From JAVSMW01 sp032027005 (GTDB taxonomy: Bacteria; Bacillota; Thermincolia; Thermincolales; UBA2595), in contig JAVSMW010000004.1 in the NCBI GenBank assembly GCA_032027005.1, positions 56,196-120,195 of the forward strand: 64,000 bases of DNA, given 5' to 3'. Of this stretch, positions 1 through 9,306 are shown piece by piece. Made by a program: the position numbers and the translations under genes. Position 1 is the stretch's first letter. Each line of letters begins with the position of its first letter. The notes under the pieces are model-generated. The model saw only the letters and a list, made by a program, of their open reading frames with translations, was not told where the DNA came from and did no database searches.

Positions 1-174
1 ATTAAGGACAAAAAATACTATAGACAAGAGTATGGATTGCATAGAGTGAAATCTGACAAACCGGTTTTCCCGTTCAAGAACGAACACAATAATTCCGCTA
101 ACGAAACCGAGCAAGTACGCCAGCGCGGCTGTGAGACTGGGTGTTAATCCCAAAGAGGTCTTTTCCTCACTCAT
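1..174 (-). CDS. DUF4870/Tic20-like small membrane protein, 3' end outside window
   Basis: The first 58 codons are present and the frame runs open off the left edge. The start ATG at 174 lies about 7 bases after a GGAGG; another in-frame ATG at 180 abuts that site and is too close. The protein starts MSEEKTSLGLTP, followed by a hydrophobic segment (about residues 14-30), a charged ENRF stretch, RFHSMQS and the beginning of a second membrane segment. The RFH-x-MQS signature is typical of the DUF4870/Tic20-like family of 100-120-residue four-helix proteins, whose function is unknown. It is divergent from the genes at 278 and 562, so the intervening 100 bases should carry promoters for both directions. 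Family assignment rests on the N-terminus only. Confidence 0.6.
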   Translation of the reverse strand, partial: MSEEKTSLGLTPSLTAALAYLLGFVSGIIVFVLERENRFVRFHSMQSILLSIVFFVLN

Positions 175-277
175 TACCATTCCTCCTTTCAATGGTATAT
201 ATATTCCTAAATAACACTAAAATTCCCGGTTATTATTTTATTTTAAGCGGGCAAGATAAGGTCAGGGAGGTGGTAGC

Positions 278-412
278 TTGCGAAATGTCGATGCAAAGTA
301 TGACATCGGAACCTGGGGCTTTATGGGCCTGGGCTGGTGGATCTCACACCTGGCTGCCGTTGCTGCCGTTGGCTTTGTAGGATACTATGCAAGAAAGCTG
401 GTCCGGAGGTAA
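278..412 (+). CDS. Small single-span membrane protein, 44 aa
   Basis: A short reading frame starts with TTG at 278 behind GGGAGGTGG and ends in TAA at 410-412. The product is 44 residues: a polar N-terminus (about 1-13), a glycine-, tryptophan- and alanine-rich hydrophobic stretch (about 14-35) and a positively charged tail ARKLVRR, which suggests one membrane span with the C-terminus inside. It lies 150 bases upstream of the HtrA-type protease on the same strand. I do not recognise a family. Support is the ribosome site plus the membrane-protein character; a chance frame is possible because of its length. Confidence 0.5.
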   Translation: MRNVDAKYDIGTWGFMGLGWWISHLAAVAAVGFVGYYARKLVRR

Positions 413-561
413 CACCTGCCGGGCCTTCTCATTTTTCACAGATTGTTCACATTTTTGCCATACATTTATCGCAAACCGCTATTATAATAAAAGATAAGGG
501 TCATTTATTTAAAATATGGATCCGGTTAATACATAAATTAATTTCCAGGAGGTGTGTAGAA

Positions 562-1692
562 TTGGTTAATTTTAGAGAACGTTTTTCTGTTGTCAGCTTA
601 ATTTTGGTAGGTTTTTTGATGGGGTCAATGTTTATTTTAGGCGGTGTGGTCGCATATAAGTTATATTTCCCCAGTGCTGTGGTGGCTGAAGATACGGCAT
701 CCTCGGGACTGGTTAAAATCGGCCCATCTAATATAGCCCAAACTGTCAAACAGGTGAGCCCGGCAATTGTCAATATTACTTCGACATCGACCCAAAACTA
801 TTCCAACCCTTATATGAACGACCCGTTTTTTCGCGATTTCTTTGGACGGCGCTATAACCCAAGTCAGGAAGCAACCGAGATTGGCACAGGATTCATTTTC
901 GATAAGACCGGTTTAATACTAACTAACCAGCACGTAATTGAAGGTGCTACGTCAATTGATGTAAACATCGCAGGGTTTGATAAACCCGTTAAAGCCAAGG
1001 TAATTGGTGCCGATGCCGAGTTGGATTTAGCTGTGCTCAAGGTTAGTGTAAATAAAGAACTGCCTGTTCTTAAACTTGGCGATTCCGGCAAGGTTGATGT
1101 AGGAGAATGGGTAATTGCCATCGGCAGCCCTTATGGTCTGGATCATACTGTAACAGTAGGTGTAATCAGTGCCAAAGGGCGCCCGGTAACAATAGCCAAC
1201 CGGCTTTACAAAAATCTGCTGCAGACTGATGCCGCCATCAACCCGGGGAACAGCGGCGGGCCATTGTTGAATACAGACGGCCAGGTGATAGGCATTAACA
1301 CTGCTGTAAATGCTGCCGCCCAGGGCATTGGATTTGCCATTCCCATCGGAACGGCCCAGCAGGTTTTAAATGACCTGGTCAACAAGGGCAAGGTTATTAA
1401 GTCCTATGTCGGTGTGGCCTTACAACCCCTTGATGAAGAGCTGGCCGAATATTTCGCATCACCCAACACTGATGGAGCTTTAATAGCTCATTTATCTCCG
1501 GGAGGACCAGCAGAAAAGGCAGGGTTGCAACAGGGCGATATCATTCTGGAGATAAATAAGAAAAAAGTCAAGACTGTTGAGGATGTTACAAGCATTGTCC
1601 AAAACACCAAAGTTGGCGAGAGCTTGGTGCTTAAAGTTTTAAGTAATAAGGAAACTCGTTCCATCACAGTAAAAACAGCGGAAAAGCCGTAA
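562..1692 (+). CDS. htrA: HtrA/DegP-family serine protease with PDZ domain
   Basis: This is a membrane-anchored envelope protease that degrades misfolded proteins. The start is a TTG at 562 preceded by AGGAGG; an open frame reaches 75 codons further upstream but has no ribosome site there. The 376-residue protein has one N-terminal membrane span (about 10-35), a trypsin-like domain with triad His124 (TNQHV), Asp155 (ELDLAV) and Ser231 (GNSGGP), and one C-terminal PDZ domain (about 285-376). The Ser/Asn-rich linker before the protease domain and the 376-residue length match Firmicute HtrA/YkdA/YvtA proteins. It is a single gene followed by its own terminator; nothing unusual in the catalytic residues. 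Confidence 0.93.
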   Translation: MVNFRERFSVVSLILVGFLMGSMFILGGVVAYKLYFPSAVVAEDTASSGLVKIGPSNIAQTVKQVSPAIVNITSTSTQNYSNPYMNDPFFRDFFGRRYNPSQEATEIGTGFIFDKTGLILTNQHVIEGATSIDVNIAGFDKPVKAKVIGADAELDLAVLKVSVNKELPVLKLGDSGKVDVGEWVIAIGSPYGLDHTVTVGVISAKGRPVTIANRLYKNLLQTDAAINPGNSGGPLLNTDGQVIGINTAVNAAAQGIGFAIPIGTAQQVLNDLVNKGKVIKSYVGVALQPLDEELAEYFASPNTDGALIAHLSPGGPAEKAGLQQGDIILEINKKKVKTVEDVTSIVQNTKVGESLVLKVLSNKETRSITVKTAEKP

Positions 1693-1703
1693 ATAAAAAT
1701 AAT

Positions 1704-1734
1704 TAGACCGGACACCCCCGGTCTTTATTTTTTT
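1704..1734 (+). terminator. Intrinsic terminator after htrA
   Basis: The inverted repeat AGACCGG (1705-1711) / CCGGTCT (1718-1724) is followed by a T-rich run, 12 bases after the htrA stop codon. Confidence 0.85.
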
Positions 1735-1782
1735 CAAGGAAAGTATTTAATTTTTCTCAATAGCTGTTTTCCAAGAAAGTAT

Positions 1783-3438
1783 TTAATTTCCCTCGATCGC
1801 TAAAATCTGCTCCATGATGTCTTTGAACAAAGGGGCTGCAGTTGCCCCCCCGCTCTCCCCGTCATTAACCAAAACGGTTACCACATAACGCGGATTATTT
1901 ACTGGAGCATATCCGCTGAACCAGGCGTCAACCTTTTGGTTGCCAACCTGGGCAGATCCGGTTTTTCCGGCGCTTCCCCACTCGGAGATATAGGCCACTT
2001 GACCGGTGCCAAATTGTGTAACCATTTCCAGCATGATTTGAGTGAGATCTGCTGATAATTTAGAGACTGCCCTGACTTCCTGCCCCGGTTCGATATTCTT
2101 GATGGTTTTGCCGTCATTGCTCCTGATTTCGCTGACCAAACGCGGCGGTATATACACCCCGTCATTAGCAATAGCAGCCATCATCGCAGTAACCTGGACC
2201 ACTGTAGCCTGGACCGGCCACTGCCCAAGACTGGCATTGACCATACTGTTAGGTTCAGTGATCATATTTAACTTGGCACTCAAATCGCTTTTTTTGTAGC
2301 CAATGATGCTTCCATTAGCCAAACCGAATTTTTTTGCATACCATACCAGCTTATCAGCACCCAGCTTCAAACCCACCCTGGCAAAGGTCGGATTGCAGGA
2401 ATAAGCAACAGCCTCGCTAAAAGTAATCAAACCATGCCCGGCTTCTTTATAACATTTGACCAACTCATCTTTTGCCCCAACGCAGAGAAAAAGCGTATCC
2501 GGCTTGACTATCCCCTCTTCCAGGGCAGCAGCAGCTACAACTACTTTAAAAACCGAACCCGGCTGATAAATGGACATGCTGTGATTTAAGAAAGACTGTT
2601 CGACAGGAGCACTTTGCTCTTCATCGTATACATCAGCTTCAACGGTATAATCCGGCCTGCTGGCCATAGCCAAAATATCCCCGGAACGGACGTCCATGAC
2701 CACTGCCGCCCCGTCTTTAACTCCTGATTGATCCAGAACCTCTTCAGTGATTTTCTGAATATCACTGTCAATGGTCAAAACAACATTTTTGCGGCTTTCA
2801 TCCACCATATTTTGATCAACCTTAATACCTAGTCCGGAAATGTAGCTTCCTCTGGCATCCAGGTGAACTCTCGCCATTGCTTCCGGCACAGCCGACCTAA
2901 GCTCTGAGTCATAAAAAGCCTCCAGGCCCATTTTGCCCTGCCACTGGTTTTTTTCATTTTTCCCCAGGTATCCTAAGAGATGACTGGCTAAAACCGGTTT
3001 CCGGCTTTGAATCTCGGCTTTCTCCACAATAATCCCGGGTAATTCCAGGTTTCGGATCTTACCTGCCTGATCAACACTTAAATCATAAGGCAGCATACTC
3101 GCTCTGCCGGTAAAATACCGGGCTGCTTCTTCTGCAGGCACGTCTAATGCTGCAGCCAGAGTACGGCTTGCCTGCTGCCTGTCGGCCACCGCCGCCGGAA
3201 AAACAATTACCCGCCATTCCGATCGATAAGCAGTTAAGGGCTTAAGTTCTCTATCCAGAATCTGCCCCCTGGGCGGAACCTCCAGTGACACGGTCTGGGT
3301 TTGCTGGGTAATGGCCTGCCTGCTCAGGCTGCCCCCGGAATAAATCTGGATATATGCCAAATGACCGATTAGCCCCAAAAATATTACCACAAATACCCAA
3401 AAAAGTCTAACTGTCCGTTTTCTAAGCAAATAATCCAC
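1783..3438 (-). CDS. Class B penicillin-binding protein (PBP2/FtsI-like transpeptidase)
   Basis: This is a peptidoglycan D,D-transpeptidase that crosslinks stem peptides on the outer face of the membrane. The 551-residue protein has an N-terminal membrane anchor (about 11-31), a dimerisation/pedestal domain (about 50-210, with the PPRGQILDR box of class B PBPs) and a transpeptidase domain. The latter contains all three penicillin-binding motifs: SVFK (Ser295 nucleophile, Lys298), SCN (347-349) and KTG (492-494). The second motif has Cys in place of the usual Ser/Tyr-x-Asn middle residue, which is tolerated in the family. It is shorter than SpoVD/PBP2B because it lacks PASTA domains. It is monocistronic, so its specific role (elongation, division or sporulation) cannot be told. 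Confidence 0.92.
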   Translation of the reverse strand: MDYLLRKRTVRLFWVFVVIFLGLIGHLAYIQIYSGGSLSRQAITQQTQTVSLEVPPRGQILDRELKPLTAYRSEWRVIVFPAAVADRQQASRTLAAALDVPAEEAARYFTGRASMLPYDLSVDQAGKIRNLELPGIIVEKAEIQSRKPVLASHLLGYLGKNEKNQWQGKMGLEAFYDSELRSAVPEAMARVHLDARGSYISGLGIKVDQNMVDESRKNVVLTIDSDIQKITEEVLDQSGVKDGAAVVMDVRSGDILAMASRPDYTVEADVYDEEQSAPVEQSFLNHSMSIYQPGSVFKVVVAAAALEEGIVKPDTLFLCVGAKDELVKCYKEAGHGLITFSEAVAYSCNPTFARVGLKLGADKLVWYAKKFGLANGSIIGYKKSDLSAKLNMITEPNSMVNASLGQWPVQATVVQVTAMMAAIANDGVYIPPRLVSEIRSNDGKTIKNIEPGQEVRAVSKLSADLTQIMLEMVTQFGTGQVAYISEWGSAGKTGSAQVGNQKVDAWFSGYAPVNNPRYVVTVLVNDGESGGATAAPLFKDIMEQILAIEGN

Positions 3439-3585
3439 CCGGTTTCCCCCTCAATACATTTAGCTGCCTCACGGAGATAGTTTAATGTATTATAGAGGAT
3501 AGACGCGTGGAGGGAATTTTATACAAATGACAACAGCTTCCTCCGACAGGAGGGTTTGCTAATTAAGTGTCGAATAATAAACATA

Positions 3586-3609
3586 TTTGCCGCGGATAAA
3601 CGCGGATTA
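3586..3609. repeat. Dispersed GCGGATAAACGCGGAT-type intergenic repeat
   Basis: This short motif contains GCGGATAAACGCGGATTA. A close relative occurs at 24749-24786 and, in the opposite orientation with many tandem units, at 24935-25004. Such CGGATNAACRCGGAT repeats are scattered between genes in many bacterial genomes; no coding potential is seen. Confidence 0.6.
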
Positions 3610-3653
3610 TCGTACATTTAATTTATATTCATGTTTTGTTTGGGAGGACTACA

Positions 3654-5570
3654 GTGGCCAAATGGTTAACAAAATCCAGATTTTCATCTTCCCGCATAAG
3701 GCCTTTTGATTCCGGTTACCTGGTTCTGGCCGCTATTTTTGTATTGCTGGGCGCCGTCATAATCTACACTCCTCTTTACAACCTGGCCAGTGACGGTTCC
3801 AACTATTTCTCTTACCTGCGGTCGGCAGTTTTCGACCGGGACCTGGATTTTCACAATGAATTTACTCATTTTAACAAAGCCTTCTGGGAGACCTATAAAC
3901 CTAAGGCCACCGTCACCGGCCACCTGACTAACGTTTTTTCAGTAGGCCCGGCCATTCTCTGGGCTCCTTTTTATCTGGCCGCCCACCTGGCAGTTCTGGC
4001 TGCAAATTTATTTGGTGTGCATTTTAAACCAGATGGTTTCAGCGGCCTGTATATCCTGGCCATCAATCTAAGCAGCCTTTTTTGGGGATTTGCCGGAATG
4101 TGCCTGGTGTACCGGATGTGCAAAAAATATTATGCCAGGACCCTTTCTCTGATTGCTACCGTAATGGTCTGGCTGGCCACTTTTATGCTGTATTACACCC
4201 TTTATGAACCATATATGTCCCATGCCGTCTCATTTTTTGCCACGACCCTGTTTATTTATTTTTGGGATGCTACGAGGTTCAGCCACACCTTACGGCAGCG
4301 ATCAACCAGACAGTGGGTACTGCTGGGCCTGGCAGCAGGTCTGATGATGCTGGTACGCTGGCAGAATGCCCTGCTGATGATCCTCCCGGCCGTAGAATCA
4401 TTGGTCTTGTACCTGCATCTGGTGCGCAGTAAATCCTGGCCGAGGGCTAAAACACTTCTGACCGGCAACCTCCTCTTCTTATTATCTGCCATAGCCGCTT
4501 TTCTTCCCCAGATGGCTGCCTGGAAAATCATCTACGGCAGTTTTCTGACCATCCCTCAGGGTACCAGCTTTTTACGCTGGGACTCACCTTTTATTACCGA
4601 ACTGCTATTCTCCAGCAGGCACGGACTATATGCCTGGTCGCCGGTGGTCTATATTTCGACTATTGGGTGGCTAGTGTTTTTTCGACGCGAAAAATTCTTA
4701 GCTTTATCCGGTTTGCTGGCTTTTGTCCTGATGACTTATGTAAACAGTGTGGTTTCCGACTGGTGGGCCGGCTGGGGTTTTGGGATGCGCCGTTACGACG
4801 GCTTCATCATCCTGTTTGCCCTTGGCCTGGCTGCCTTTTTGCAGGCCCTCAGGGTTCGCTGGAACAAATTTTCAGTCATTGCAATCCTCGGCATTTTTTT
4901 GTTTTTTACCGGGTATAACCTGTTTTTGATGAACAAATATTTAGACCGTAAAATCCATCCCGGAGGACCGGTATCTTTCGGCCGGGTGTTGGGAATAAGT
5001 GAGACGAAATTATATAAATATACGGGATACCCTTTTTCGTATCCCGTCAATCTAATGTTCAGTGTCAAACACGGACTTCCGCCTGATCGTTATGATATTT
5101 TAGCCGGGGGATATATTGATGACCCTTATTTTTACGGTGATACCATCTTTTTAGGGCAGGATAAAGCTTCAGCCAACATCTCACAATACGAGGCTGCAGC
5201 AAGCCCTACGGAAGCGCTGTTGGGGCAAGGCTGGTCAAACCGGCTGAGTTATCTTGGCAGGGAGGGGCGTGCAGTCACCGGATATGCCGAATTATATGCA
5301 CCCGTTCGGACAGTGACCGATTTTGAGCTGGAGTTTAGATGTGCCGCCCCCCAGGAACCGCAGACAGACCTGGCCATTCTCTTAAATGGGCGGCAGTTGG
5401 CCAATATCGCCCCCCAGGCAGATTGGCAGATATTTAAAATCAGGCTTGCCAGAGACGACCTGCAGCTGGGGATTAATCTCCTGGCCTTCCGCGTCAGCAG
5501 TAGTGAGGCCGGAGTCTATGTGGAATATCTGAAGTTCAGGCGGCTGGAATATATGCCGGATTGGAAGTAA
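3654..5570 (+). CDS. Polytopic membrane protein, possible GT-C type glycosyltransferase
   Basis: The start is a GTG at 3654 with GGGAGG seven bases upstream, giving 638 residues. About the first 440 residues contain roughly ten hydrophobic spans. An early extracytoplasmic loop has acidic residues (FDRDLDFHNE, about 55-66), followed by a large C-terminal soluble region (about 440-638) that looks like a beta-rich carbohydrate-binding-type domain. An acidic residue pair in the first loop after the first span is the usual arrangement in GT-C transferases (PMT/ArnT-like), which move lipid-linked sugars outside the membrane. That is the basis for the guess; substrate unknown. The gene stands alone and ends 14 bases from the convergent Mo-enzyme gene. 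Confidence 0.6.
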   Translation: MAKWLTKSRFSSSRIRPFDSGYLVLAAIFVLLGAVIIYTPLYNLASDGSNYFSYLRSAVFDRDLDFHNEFTHFNKAFWETYKPKATVTGHLTNVFSVGPAILWAPFYLAAHLAVLAANLFGVHFKPDGFSGLYILAINLSSLFWGFAGMCLVYRMCKKYYARTLSLIATVMVWLATFMLYYTLYEPYMSHAVSFFATTLFIYFWDATRFSHTLRQRSTRQWVLLGLAAGLMMLVRWQNALLMILPAVESLVLYLHLVRSKSWPRAKTLLTGNLLFLLSAIAAFLPQMAAWKIIYGSFLTIPQGTSFLRWDSPFITELLFSSRHGLYAWSPVVYISTIGWLVFFRREKFLALSGLLAFVLMTYVNSVVSDWWAGWGFGMRRYDGFIILFALGLAAFLQALRVRWNKFSVIAILGIFLFFTGYNLFLMNKYLDRKIHPGGPVSFGRVLGISETKLYKYTGYPFSYPVNLMFSVKHGLPPDRYDILAGGYIDDPYFYGDTIFLGQDKASANISQYEAAASPTEALLGQGWSNRLSYLGREGRAVTGYAELYAPVRTVTDFELEFRCAAPQEPQTDLAILLNGRQLANIAPQADWQIFKIRLARDDLQLGINLLAFRVSSSEAGVYVEYLKFRRLEYMPDWK

Positions 5571-5584
5571 AAGCCTCTTCAACA

Positions 5585-8317
5585 TCACAAATTAAGGGCA
5601 GCCTTGACTTTGCTCTTGTTTGCCGGTAAGTCAAATATCCGTACCCCACAGGCATTATTAATAGCATTAATGATAGCGGAAGCAGTGGGCACAAGGGCAC
5701 TTTCGGCAATTCCCGCCGCCCCAAAGGGCCCACCGGGCCGGGGTATCGAAAGCATCACCGGAATGATTTCCGGGACATCTTTAGCTCGCGGAATTCGGTA
5801 ATGTCCAAAGTCAATGGTCTCGCCAGGCACGTATGCTTCAAGCAGCCCATACCCCAAGCCCATCAAAATACCCCCTTCAATCTGCCCTTCCATATACATG
5901 GGATTGATTGGTGTGCCCGAATCATGGGCCGCCACCACACGCAGCACCCTGACTTCGCCTGAGGCAAGGTTTACCTCAACCTCGGCCATCTGTACACCAA
6001 AGGTATAGGTTTCATAAGGGATACCCTCTCCGGTCACCGGATCAAGGGTTGAAATATCACCTGTCTTCTGTCCGGTATACCGACCGGAAACGCCGGCTGC
6101 CACCAGGTCATTCAAAGTAAAATATCTTTCTTTGGCAGTTCGTAAGCTAACCCTGCCATTACCACATTCTAAATTGACCGGATCTGCCCCCAACAATTTT
6201 CCCGCCCGCTCCATTAGGGCGGCTTTTAGGTTCGCTACCGCCAGGCGGACTGCTTCACCGGACATATATGTTTGCCTGCTTCCCGAAGAATATCCCCCAT
6301 CGGGAGCAGAACAGGAATCATTACTAACCACCTGTACGGCATTAAAAGGTATACCTAATTCCTGGGCCGCAATCTGAGCCAAAACGGTATCGGAACCCTG
6401 CCCCATATCGGCGGCAGCTATCCAAACCTTGAGGTTGCCGGCAGATTCCAGGGCCGCATGAGCCTCAGAGACATCAGGCTTGCTTTTGCCCGGGCCAAAC
6501 CACATGCCTGCCAGGCCGAACCCGCGTTTTTTATCTTGGTGGCTTGAATTAAATTCCCGGACAGAGCTGTCAGCATCTAAATAAAACCCCTGAACTGAAT
6601 CAAGGCAATCCGTCATCCCGACCCGGTGAGGCAAAACCTGGCCTGTAGCCGTTACACTGCCTTGCCGGAGACTATTTCTGCGGCGAATTTCCAAAGGGTC
6701 AAGGCCCAGTCCGGCGGCCAAAATGTCCAGCTGGGACTCCAGGGCAAAATTAACCTGGGGCACCCCAAAGCCGCGCATGGCGCCGCTAACGGGGTTGTTG
6801 GTATAAATAACCCGGCCCTTTAAGTAAACATTTGGAATGCTGTACGGACCGGTGGCGTGAATCAGCGCCCTGGTCATCACACTTTTGCCAAAAGAAGCGT
6901 AGGCACCGGTATCTGAGATAATATCCATCTCCATGGCCAGCAATTTACCGTCCCGGTCCGCCCCCAGACGACATTTGATCTTAAATGGATGACGCTTAGT
7001 TGTGTATTGAAAGGTTTCTTCACGGGTGTAAATCAGCTTGACTGGTTGCTGCAGTTTTAAGGCTGCCAGACCAAGGACACCCTGTACCGATATATCGAGT
7101 TTTCCGCCAAAGGCACCCCCGGTCGGTGTCTGAATGACCCGGACCCGTTTAAGGTCAAGACCTAAAGCATCCGCCAGGGCCATCCGGTCATGATGGATAT
7201 TCTGGCTTCCCGCTTCAATCACCAATTGTCCTACCTCGTTAATATAGGCAAGCCCGGCATCTGGCTCCAGATAGGCATGCTCTATCAAAGGTGTGGAAAA
7301 TTCATTTTCTGCTATAAAAGCAGCCTCCTCAAATCCGGCGGCAGTGTCACCGCGGCTAATACTCTGGCTGGCCAAAAGATTCGGGTGATCATCATGAATT
7401 AATGGTGCTCCTTCTTCTAAGGCCTGATTTGGGTCATGGACAGCTGTCAGCGGTTCATACCTGACTTCAATCCCGGCCAGTGCCTCAACCGCTGCTGCCT
7501 CTGACACCGCGGCCACCACTGCCACCGGATCGCCAATACAGCGCACTTTCTCATCACAAAGCACCGGCTGGTCGGCCCGCGATATTTTTAACCGGTTAGT
7601 TCCCGGAACGTCCTTGGCCGTAAAAACTCCAACCACACCGGGCACAGCCCTGGCCGCTGATACGTCAATGCCGGCAATGCGGGCATGAGCAAGGGGACTG
7701 CGTAAAATTTTCAGACATAACATCCCTGCCTTTTGCAAGTCTGCCGCAAATTTTTCCGTTCCGGTCGCTTTGGCCAGTGCATCCTGCCTGGGTATACGCA
7801 TCCCAATAACCTGTTCTGCCTGTTGAGCAGGTACGGAACCGGGGGCGGCTTCTCCGCGTAAAATCTTTGCCGCTGATGCGACAGCCGCAAAAATTTTGCT
7901 ATAACCGGTACAGCGGCATAGATGAGGAGTAAATGCTTTGACTATTTCCTCCCGGGAAGGATTTAAATTCCGGTCTAATAAGGATTTTGCCCGGATAATC
8001 ATGCCAGGTGTACAAAAACCGCACTGCACCGCCCCTGTCTGGACAAAAGCCTGCTGAATCGGGTGGGGGTTTTCCGGTGTTCCAATTCCTTCGATGGTCA
8101 CCACTTCTGAGCCATTCGCCTTACTGGCCGGAAAGTGGCAGGCCATCACCACCCTGCCGTTCACCAGAACTGCACAGGTTCCACAGTGCCCTTTGTTGCA
8201 GCCCTCCTTGGCCCCGGTCAGGCCAAAAGTCTCCCGCAGCATTTTAAGCAAACTCATTTCATGGCTGATCAAAACATTCTTTTCCTGACCATTCAATTTA
8301 AAATTAATCTGCTGCAC
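5585..8317 (-). CDS. Aldehyde-oxidoreductase-type molybdenum hydroxylase, FeS and Mo domains fused
   Basis: Xanthine oxidase family enzyme in one 910-residue chain. Residues 1-75 form a plant-type [2Fe-2S] domain (Cys40, 45, 48, 60). Residues 80-160 form the second [2Fe-2S] domain (Cys99, 102, 134, 136). The rest is the molybdopterin-cytosine-dinucleotide domain with GGAFGGK, GAMRGFG and DMGQG motifs and the proton-abstracting Glu872 in GIAES. The absence of a FAD domain and the length closely match the Desulfovibrio gigas Mop enzyme (907 residues, catalytic Glu869), so oxidation of an aldehyde with ferredoxin or flavodoxin as acceptor is the most likely activity. GTG start with GGGAGG upstream. 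It stands apart from the two heterotrimeric paralogues at 43.7-56.1 kb and presumably uses their maturation proteins. Confidence 0.85.
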   Translation of the reverse strand: MQQINFKLNGQEKNVLISHEMSLLKMLRETFGLTGAKEGCNKGHCGTCAVLVNGRVVMACHFPASKANGSEVVTIEGIGTPENPHPIQQAFVQTGAVQCGFCTPGMIIRAKSLLDRNLNPSREEIVKAFTPHLCRCTGYSKIFAAVASAAKILRGEAAPGSVPAQQAEQVIGMRIPRQDALAKATGTEKFAADLQKAGMLCLKILRSPLAHARIAGIDVSAARAVPGVVGVFTAKDVPGTNRLKISRADQPVLCDEKVRCIGDPVAVVAAVSEAAAVEALAGIEVRYEPLTAVHDPNQALEEGAPLIHDDHPNLLASQSISRGDTAAGFEEAAFIAENEFSTPLIEHAYLEPDAGLAYINEVGQLVIEAGSQNIHHDRMALADALGLDLKRVRVIQTPTGGAFGGKLDISVQGVLGLAALKLQQPVKLIYTREETFQYTTKRHPFKIKCRLGADRDGKLLAMEMDIISDTGAYASFGKSVMTRALIHATGPYSIPNVYLKGRVIYTNNPVSGAMRGFGVPQVNFALESQLDILAAGLGLDPLEIRRRNSLRQGSVTATGQVLPHRVGMTDCLDSVQGFYLDADSSVREFNSSHQDKKRGFGLAGMWFGPGKSKPDVSEAHAALESAGNLKVWIAAADMGQGSDTVLAQIAAQELGIPFNAVQVVSNDSCSAPDGGYSSGSRQTYMSGEAVRLAVANLKAALMERAGKLLGADPVNLECGNGRVSLRTAKERYFTLNDLVAAGVSGRYTGQKTGDISTLDPVTGEGIPYETYTFGVQMAEVEVNLASGEVRVLRVVAAHDSGTPINPMYMEGQIEGGILMGLGYGLLEAYVPGETIDFGHYRIPRAKDVPEIIPVMLSIPRPGGPFGAAGIAESALVPTASAIINAINNACGVRIFDLPANKSKVKAALNL

Positions 8318-8353
8318 AATATCACCTCCCCTGTTATGGCTAAGATTTTCAGC

Positions 8354-9199
8354 TTATTCCAGACTGACATCCACCCATTCCTCATTAAACAGTATTCGTT
8401 GTTTTGTGTATCCGGCTTCTCTTAATAAGGATTTAGCCTCTTTAAAATAAGTAGTCAAGTGTTCAGGGCTGTGGGCATCAGAATTTAACATAATGGGAAT
8501 CCCCAATTTATGGCACTCATTAAAAATCCAGGGGCTTGGATGTGGATGTTTGACATATCCTCTGGATATCCCGCCGGTATTAACTTCCAGTACAGCTTTT
8601 GAATCTGCCACAACCTGTAAGGTTTTATAAACTTCCTCCCGATACCAGGGCGCCGTTTCGTCGAAGTATCTGGTATCTTTATTTACCTTTTTAATAATAT
8701 CCAAATGTCCGACTACCTCCGGCCGATGCTCCTGAATCATCTCCCGGATCAAAGAGTAATAGTGCTTGACGAAATTCGTACTGTCTCCATCATAGACCTC
8801 GTGCAGAAGCTCTTCAAATTCCCCGCCGGTTTCATCAGTATACGTATACCCATCGGGTTTGCCGTTTTTCACCAAATGTATAGAGCCTATTGTATAGTCT
8901 AAATCAAGGGCCTTAAACTGTGGGGACCTGGGGCCAATTACGCCCGGAATGTAGTCTATTTCCAAGCCAAGATAGACCTGTATCCTATCCGCGTATTTGA
9001 TTTTAAGTTCCCTGATGGAACCACAATATTCCTCCAGTCTTTCCTGTGGCATCACAAAAGACTTATAAAAAGGCAAAGGCGCATGGCTTGTAAAACCAAT
9101 TGCCTGAAATCCGAGCCTGACCGCTTCTTTGACGTATAGTTCGAGTTCCCCCTTCCCGTCACAAAATTCCGAATGAGTATGAAAGTTTGTTAAATACAC
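8354..9199 (-). CDS. PHP-domain phosphatase, histidinol-phosphatase-like (HisK/HisJ family)
   Basis: The PHP superfamily hydrolase is 281 residues with the first metal motif NFHTHSEFCDG at the very N-terminus, further His/Glu/Asp ligands in SHAPLPF, VGHLDII and LNSDAHSP, and a length typical of histidinol-phosphate phosphatase of the B. subtilis HisK type (last but one step of histidine synthesis). GTG start with GGAGGG seven bases upstream. No other his genes are nearby, so the substrate could be another phosphoester. It follows the Mo enzyme divergently from nothing obvious and is probably transcribed alone or with that gene (36-base gap). Confidence 0.75.
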   Translation of the reverse strand: MYLTNFHTHSEFCDGKGELELYVKEAVRLGFQAIGFTSHAPLPFYKSFVMPQERLEEYCGSIRELKIKYADRIQVYLGLEIDYIPGVIGPRSPQFKALDLDYTIGSIHLVKNGKPDGYTYTDETGGEFEELLHEVYDGDSTNFVKHYYSLIREMIQEHRPEVVGHLDIIKKVNKDTRYFDETAPWYREEVYKTLQVVADSKAVLEVNTGGISRGYVKHPHPSPWIFNECHKLGIPIMLNSDAHSPEHLTTYFKEAKSLLREAGYTKQRILFNEEWVDVSLE

Positions 9200-9240
9200 G
9201 AAAAGCCCTCCTTTCCATTTAAATAGCTTGTAATACAGTC

Positions 9241-9305
9241 TAAAAACATAACGCAGAGGTTGCAGAGAGTAAACCAGAGGCGCAGAGGTGCAGAGAAAAC
9301 ATTAG
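9241..9305. repeat. CGCAGAGG-type dispersed repeat
   Basis: Degenerate tandem copies of (C)GCAGAG(G) fill this gap; a related pair (ACGCAGAGA and CTCTGCGT) lies at 24862-24912. The motif is a common intergenic repeat of environmental bacteria and is non-coding. Confidence 0.55.
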
Positions 9306-9306
9306 A

